This document shows positions 60,309-64,000 of a DNA stretch of 64,000 bases, in pieces. The stretch's first letter is position 1. Each line of letters begins with the position of its first letter. A program made the translations under genes and the position numbers. Below the pieces are notes generated by a model, which was not told the origin of the DNA, did no database searches, and saw nothing but the letters and a program-made list of their open reading frames with translations. Source of the stretch: Blastocatellia bacterium (lineage in GTDB: Bacteria; Acidobacteriota; Blastocatellia; UBA7656). Location: assembly GCA_035275065.1 (NCBI GenBank), contig DATENM010000064.1, forward strand, positions 182,755-246,754, written 5' to 3'.

Positions 60309-61065
60309 AATCTCCATAATCGTCCCCTGCTTGAATGAAGAGCAGAACATCCCGACGCTGGTGCAGAAACTGACGGCGCTGATCGAACAGAGCGACCTGT
60401 CGGCTGAGGTACTCATCATTGACGATTGCAGCGACGATTATACATTCCGCGAGGCGTTCATCCTCTCTAACGCCGACAGCCGGGTCAAAGCGCTGCACAA
60501 GGGGCTGCCGCGCGGCATCGGAAACGCCATACGGTTTGGCATCAAGCACGCTTCGGGGAAAGTCGGCATCGTCGTGATGGGCGACCTGGTAGACCCGCTG
60601 GCGGCCATCCCGGATTTTCATGAGAGCATTAAGCGAGAGGGCTGTCACCTCGTTTTACTGTCCAGGTATATGGGCGCTGAAGATCACGCGAACATAGGCT
60701 TCTTGTATCGCTTCTACCATTTCTGGTATCGCCTACTTTGTCGCGTGCTTGTGGGGGTGCACCTGAGCGACATTACCTACGCATTTCGCGGGTTCGATAT
60801 AGATTACATACGCGGGTTGAGCCTCGAATCAGGCGGCTTTGAAATCTCGCCTGAAATCACGCTGAAGACCTGGCTCGCCGGCGGAAAGATTCGCGAACTG
60901 AAAGGGCGACAGGGACGGCGCATGGCCGGCGAATCCAAATTCGTCTTCTCGCGCGTCGGCTTGGGATATGCGAGGGTGCTGGCGCAAGGCTGTCTCGCCA
61001 GAATGTTGGGCAGATGGCCGCAGCGGGCGCACTCGGCAAAGTCCCGGAGCCGCGCGGCGGTTTGA
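60298..61065 (+). CDS. Polyprenyl-phosphate sugar synthase-like GT2 (TTG start)
   Basis: 255 aa. The TTG at 60298 has an excellent AAGGAGG site 6 nt upstream and overlaps the end of the methyltransferase, so the TTG start is decided by the ribosome binding site. PEISIIVPCLNEEQNIPTLV, ILIIDDCSDDYTF, the DPM1-type VVMGDLVDP and YRFYHFWYRLLCRVL fit dolichol/undecaprenyl-phosphate mannose or glucose synthases. It lacks membrane helices of the DPM1-plus-GtrA type. The product, a lipid-phosphate sugar, would be the natural donor for the GT-C-like protein encoded next. Confidence 0.85.
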   Translation: MNPEISIIVPCLNEEQNIPTLVQKLTALIEQSDLSAEVLIIDDCSDDYTFREAFILSNADSRVKALHKGLPRGIGNAIRFGIKHASGKVGIVVMGDLVDPLAAIPDFHESIKREGCHLVLLSRYMGAEDHANIGFLYRFYHFWYRLLCRVLVGVHLSDITYAFRGFDIDYIRGLSLESGGFEISPEITLKTWLAGGKIRELKGRQGRRMAGESKFVFSRVGLGYARVLAQGCLARMLGRWPQRAHSAKSRSRAAV

Positions 61066-61106
61066 TTTCGCGCGACGACGTCGATACCAAATCCGGCATA
61101 GAACCC

Positions 61107-63524
61107 ATGGTCAAAAGAACGTTTCCTATGCGTCGGCGCAACGCTGCACGCTACATCGCAATCGCCGGCGCCGCCTTCTTAACTCTACTGCCGCTGCTCA
61201 ATATCATCCACATTATTGCCACGACCGGCGCGAACACCCCTTCCAGCGACGACGCTTTCTTCATGGACAGGTTTCTCGGTCGCGTGCTTGATGGGACTTA
61301 CGACTGGCGGTTCTTCATACGCGACACCTTCTTTTTTACTCATTCGAATCTGTTCCCGGCGCTCGCCTACATCGCGATGGCTCGTTTGACTCATTTCAAT
61401 GTCTACTCGGTCTTATATTTTGGAATCTTACTGGCCGCCATTAAGCTGGCACTGATTCATAACTCGTTCACACACTTAACTGGCGCCAGGCGCGGTTTCG
61501 TATCCTTGGCATTATGGCCTGTGCTTTCCACGCTGGTTTTTTCCGTGTCGCAAATCAGCGTGTTCGAGCACGACTTTCAGACGATGTGTATGGGCTTCAA
61601 CCAGTTGGGGCTCGCGTTAGGCGTATGGGGGCTGGCCCGCTATCCGAATACCCTTAAAGGCACACTGGTGATGGCAGCCGGAGGCGTCATCGCAACGCTG
61701 TCATTCGGCAGCGGGCCTATTGCCTGGCCTTTGTTTCTGATCGGGCTCGTGCTGCTCGGCTGCCGTAAAATCCTTCATTACGCGATCTGGCTGGCGGCGG
61801 CGGCGCTCTCCACGATGCCTTACATCTATTTTCTCATCCTCAACCAGCCTCAAGGAACCCGCTCGACGATCAAATCTCTATTCAATTACGTCTTTGTGAT
61901 AGATACCATCGGCAGGCCGTTCTCAAACAACATCGGCATCAATCACCTGCCGCTCACGATGGCGACGCAGAATGGGATTCTGGGCCTGGTCTTGTTGACA
62001 ATAGGGCTTGTGTTGCTGGCAAGCAGGCGTTCGCTGCCGGCGCTCAGGCAGTCCGTGCCGGCGCTTTCGTTCATCGCATCGAGCTTGCTCAGCGCATGGC
62101 AGATCAGCATATTTCGTGACTCAATCGCTCCATGGTATACGACCATTTCAATGCCTTTCTGGTTGGGCCTCATCGGACTCGCCTACGTGTTGTGGACGAA
62201 TCGGGCGGCGGCGCCTGCGGGAGCGTCGCCTCGCAGCAGGATCATTTCCTGGACCCCTCTGGTTTGGGGCGCGGCAACGCTGCTGCTCATCGCAATATTG
62301 TTTATCACTTCCAATCTCACCTTCGCAGACAAGACGATATTTTTGAAGACGCGCGCTCCAGCCTCGGCTGCCTCCGTGCGCAACTACAAGACCGCCCCGA
62401 CCTATGGCGAGAACACGCTGGTAATATGGCCAGTAGGAATCCCTTACTACATGGATGTAATGGGCGGGCTGCTTGAAAAGCATCGGTTGTCAGCCTTCTC
62501 GGATCACCAGCAGTGGACGCTGCAAGGCGACTTCCTGCTCGACACCGTTCGTCTAAAGGAGACGCCTGGCTTGCCTGACGTCTGGTGGTCGGCGGACCTT
62601 TCAGCCACTCCTGTGCCGTTTTCCGACTACAGACATCTGAATCTCTTTTTGCACACGCCGAACTCAGTCTCCTGGACAGTCGCTTTGCCAGCCAATCTCA
62701 AGCAAGCCGATTTTCATTCCGCGATTGCTGTAAGCGAAGGCGCACCGAGAGAGCTGATTGCCGACGGTATAATCTTTGAAGTTTATATCCAGGCGGGAGG
62801 TAAGTCTGCGGCGCTGGCCTTCAGCCAATACTTGAGAGCAGATCAACGCGAGTGGCATCCGTTTACCATACCGCTCTCAGATTATGCGGGGCAGACCCTG
62901 ACGATGCGGCTGTCTTCGAGCGGCGGCGGAAATCTGGCTGACGATTGGGCGATGTATCGCTATCCTTATATTGATCTCTATCTAGATGGCTCTGCGCCGC
63001 CTGTGAATGCCGATGGACAGAGGAGGCCGTCAAACACTGACCTTTCTCCGATGTTCATTCCGACGACCCCCGATGACTTGCGGCTTGACGTGTCGGACCG
63101 TCAATTGTGGCGGGCAGCCAACATGGTGGCTACGGGCAAGGAGAGCGGCGCGCCGGCCACCTGGTTCATTTCAGACCAAAATCCAACGATTGAATACATT
63201 GCGCCTTTAAACGTACGGATCGGCGATTACTCCCATTTCTACATTCGCCTCTCTGTCCCCCCTGAGATCGAAAGGCGGGCGGTTAAGATCTACTATAAGA
63301 TCAACGAGCAGGTCGGATTCCACGAGGACATCGCGGTGACGATCCCGCTGCTGGGCGACGCCGGGCTGCACGCGTACAGTTATGACTTGAAGCTTTTGGA
63401 GACGAGCTATGACACGCGTCTGACAGGCATCATGATCAGACCGGCTTATGGGCCTGCCGCGACGGGACAGAACCGGATCCAGATTACCGATTTTCGATTG
63501 ATCAAATCTCCTGGCTCCGATTAG
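61107..63524 (+). CDS. Large GT-C-like membrane protein with C-terminal beta domain
   Basis: 805 aa from ATG 61107; starts upstream at 61014 overlap the previous gene by 51 nt, and 61128 is another option. About eleven membrane helices in residues 15-440. The first external loop has TPSSDDAFFMDRFL with the DD pair expected in GT-C enzymes using polyprenyl-phosphate sugars. The C-terminal 350 residues are soluble and beta-rich (FEVYIQAGGKSAALAFSQYL, GQTLTMRLSSSGGGNLADDW, GIMIRPAYGPAATGQNRIQI) like a carbohydrate-binding jelly roll. With the GT2 upstream it may form a periplasmic glycosylation pair. I cannot name the family. Confidence 0.65.
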   Translation: MVKRTFPMRRRNAARYIAIAGAAFLTLLPLLNIIHIIATTGANTPSSDDAFFMDRFLGRVLDGTYDWRFFIRDTFFFTHSNLFPALAYIAMARLTHFNVYSVLYFGILLAAIKLALIHNSFTHLTGARRGFVSLALWPVLSTLVFSVSQISVFEHDFQTMCMGFNQLGLALGVWGLARYPNTLKGTLVMAAGGVIATLSFGSGPIAWPLFLIGLVLLGCRKILHYAIWLAAAALSTMPYIYFLILNQPQGTRSTIKSLFNYVFVIDTIGRPFSNNIGINHLPLTMATQNGILGLVLLTIGLVLLASRRSLPALRQSVPALSFIASSLLSAWQISIFRDSIAPWYTTISMPFWLGLIGLAYVLWTNRAAAPAGASPRSRIISWTPLVWGAATLLLIAILFITSNLTFADKTIFLKTRAPASAASVRNYKTAPTYGENTLVIWPVGIPYYMDVMGGLLEKHRLSAFSDHQQWTLQGDFLLDTVRLKETPGLPDVWWSADLSATPVPFSDYRHLNLFLHTPNSVSWTVALPANLKQADFHSAIAVSEGAPRELIADGIIFEVYIQAGGKSAALAFSQYLRADQREWHPFTIPLSDYAGQTLTMRLSSSGGGNLADDWAMYRYPYIDLYLDGSAPPVNADGQRRPSNTDLSPMFIPTTPDDLRLDVSDRQLWRAANMVATGKESGAPATWFISDQNPTIEYIAPLNVRIGDYSHFYIRLSVPPEIERRAVKIYYKINEQVGFHEDIAVTIPLLGDAGLHAYSYDLKLLETSYDTRLTGIMIRPAYGPAATGQNRIQITDFRLIKSPGSD

Positions 63525-63550
63525 TTTTTCTGAAAAGGATCGAGCTTGAA

Positions 63551-63600
63551 TGCAGGGCCGCTTTCCTGCAAGAATGCGTAGCGCCTGTGAGGCGCTTTCT
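63551..63600 (+). other. Two adjacent short hairpins between genes
   Basis: TGCAGG/CCTGCA (63551-63556, 63565-63570) and AGCGCCT-GTG-AGGCGCT (63580-63596), the second followed by TTTCT. They lie in the 104-nt spacer after the large membrane protein and may form a weak terminator or an attenuation element. Confidence 0.4.
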
Positions 63601-63628
63601 CGGCGGGTATGGGCGAGAGAACTTGATT

Positions 63629-64000
63629 ATGGACTCACGAAGTATATCGAAATCCTATGACGCATACTATTACGCGCACGGCTGCGGTGATCGGCCTTAT
63701 GACCGCGACGAAGTCTGGCTCGGCTTCTTTGGCTCTGTCGCTAACCGCATAGTCAACGCCTTCCGCCCAACAACCTTGCTCGACGCGGGGTGTGCCATCG
63801 GCCTTTTAGTTGAATCGCTCCGTGATCGCGGAGTCGCCGCCTACGGGATAGACATTTCGGAGTACGCCATCTCGCAAGTGCGCGAAGACATCCGCCCCTT
63901 CTGCCGCACCGGCTCGCTGACCGAGCCGCTGCCGCAGTCCTATGATCTGATCGTCTGCATCGAAGTCCTCGAACACCTCTCGGCCGACGAAGGCCAGCAG
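63629..64000 (+). CDS. SAM-dependent methyltransferase (partial, runs off right edge)
   Basis: 124 codons are visible from ATG 63629, open at the edge. SYDAYYYAHGCGDRPYDRDE is the N-terminal lead, TLLDAGCAIGLLVESLRDRG the SAM loop, AAYGIDISEYAISQVRED motif II, and LIVCIEVLEHLSADEG the post-II segment. The E-VLEH pattern and the acidic motif II fit class I methyltransferases that act on sugars. It continues the glycan-modification theme. Confidence 0.82.
   Translation, partial: MDSRSISKSYDAYYYAHGCGDRPYDRDEVWLGFFGSVANRIVNAFRPTTLLDAGCAIGLLVESLRDRGVAAYGIDISEYAISQVREDIRPFCRTGSLTEPLPQSYDLIVCIEVLEHLSADEGQQ

Overview
The window looks like a chromosomal segment of a GC-rich, Gram-negative-type bacterium. 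The mix of a contractile-injection gene set, an outer-membrane polysaccharide export system, Wzt/Wzm ABC exporters and large TPR or GT-C membrane proteins resembles soil Acidobacteriota (Blastocatellia-like). No rRNA, tRNA or marker gene is present to prove this, so the lineage is an inference. I saw no CRISPR array, tRNA or rRNA.

Region 1 (1-9.4 kb, all minus strand) is one end of an extracellular contractile injection system (phage-tail-like, PVC/eCIS type). In transcription order it holds a double-AAA ATPase (Pvc15-like), a DUF4255/Pvc16-like terminator-cap protein with an extra carboxypeptidase-regulatory-like domain, a large sheath with a beta-rich insertion, a short sheath, a tail tube, a small tail-assembly-chaperone-like protein, a DUF6760-like ORF, a second tube, and a Pro/Ser/Thr-rich protein cut by the window edge. 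The most interesting signal is between the chaperone-like gene and the DUF6760-like ORF. There is a run of seven G in exact X XXY YYZ phase, followed 4 nt later by a hairpin that contains the zero-frame stop, and the next ORF continues in the -1 frame. This is a strong candidate for programmed -1 frameshifting like phage gpG/gpGT.

Region 2 (9.4-10.7 kb) is a non-coding boundary with a promoter for the injection operon, an intrinsic terminator, a broken transposase relic and a palindrome.

Region 3 (10.7-47 kb, plus strand) is a large exopolysaccharide or surface-glycan locus. It starts with a core block: TPR protein, Wzy/WaaL-like O-antigen ligase, SLBB export protein, Wzc-like tyrosine autokinase, and Wzm/Wzt ABC exporter with a C-terminal cargo domain. 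A long, tightly packed run follows of methyltransferases, glycosyltransferases (GT2, GT4, CgeB-like), SDR epimerases, left-handed beta-helix acyltransferases, GT-C-like membrane proteins and an AsnB-type amidotransferase. It ends with a WecA-like initiating phosphoglycosyltransferase fused to the N-terminal half of a CapD/PglF protein, and a small FecR-like exported protein.

Region 4 (47-64 kb) holds accessory surface genes: a secreted PPC/HYR protein, a TMTC-like TPR membrane protein on the opposite strand, a two-domain GT2, a second ABC exporter without the cargo domain, a GT2, a lipoprotein with DWDGDG repeats, then a module of SDR, methyltransferase, polyprenol-type GT2, large membrane protein and a methyltransferase cut by the right edge.

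Together regions 3 and 4 suggest synthesis of a decorated, methylated, acetylated glycan on undecaprenyl phosphate, with both Wzy/OPX/PCP-type and two ABC-type export routes. No Wzx flippase was recognised in the window.
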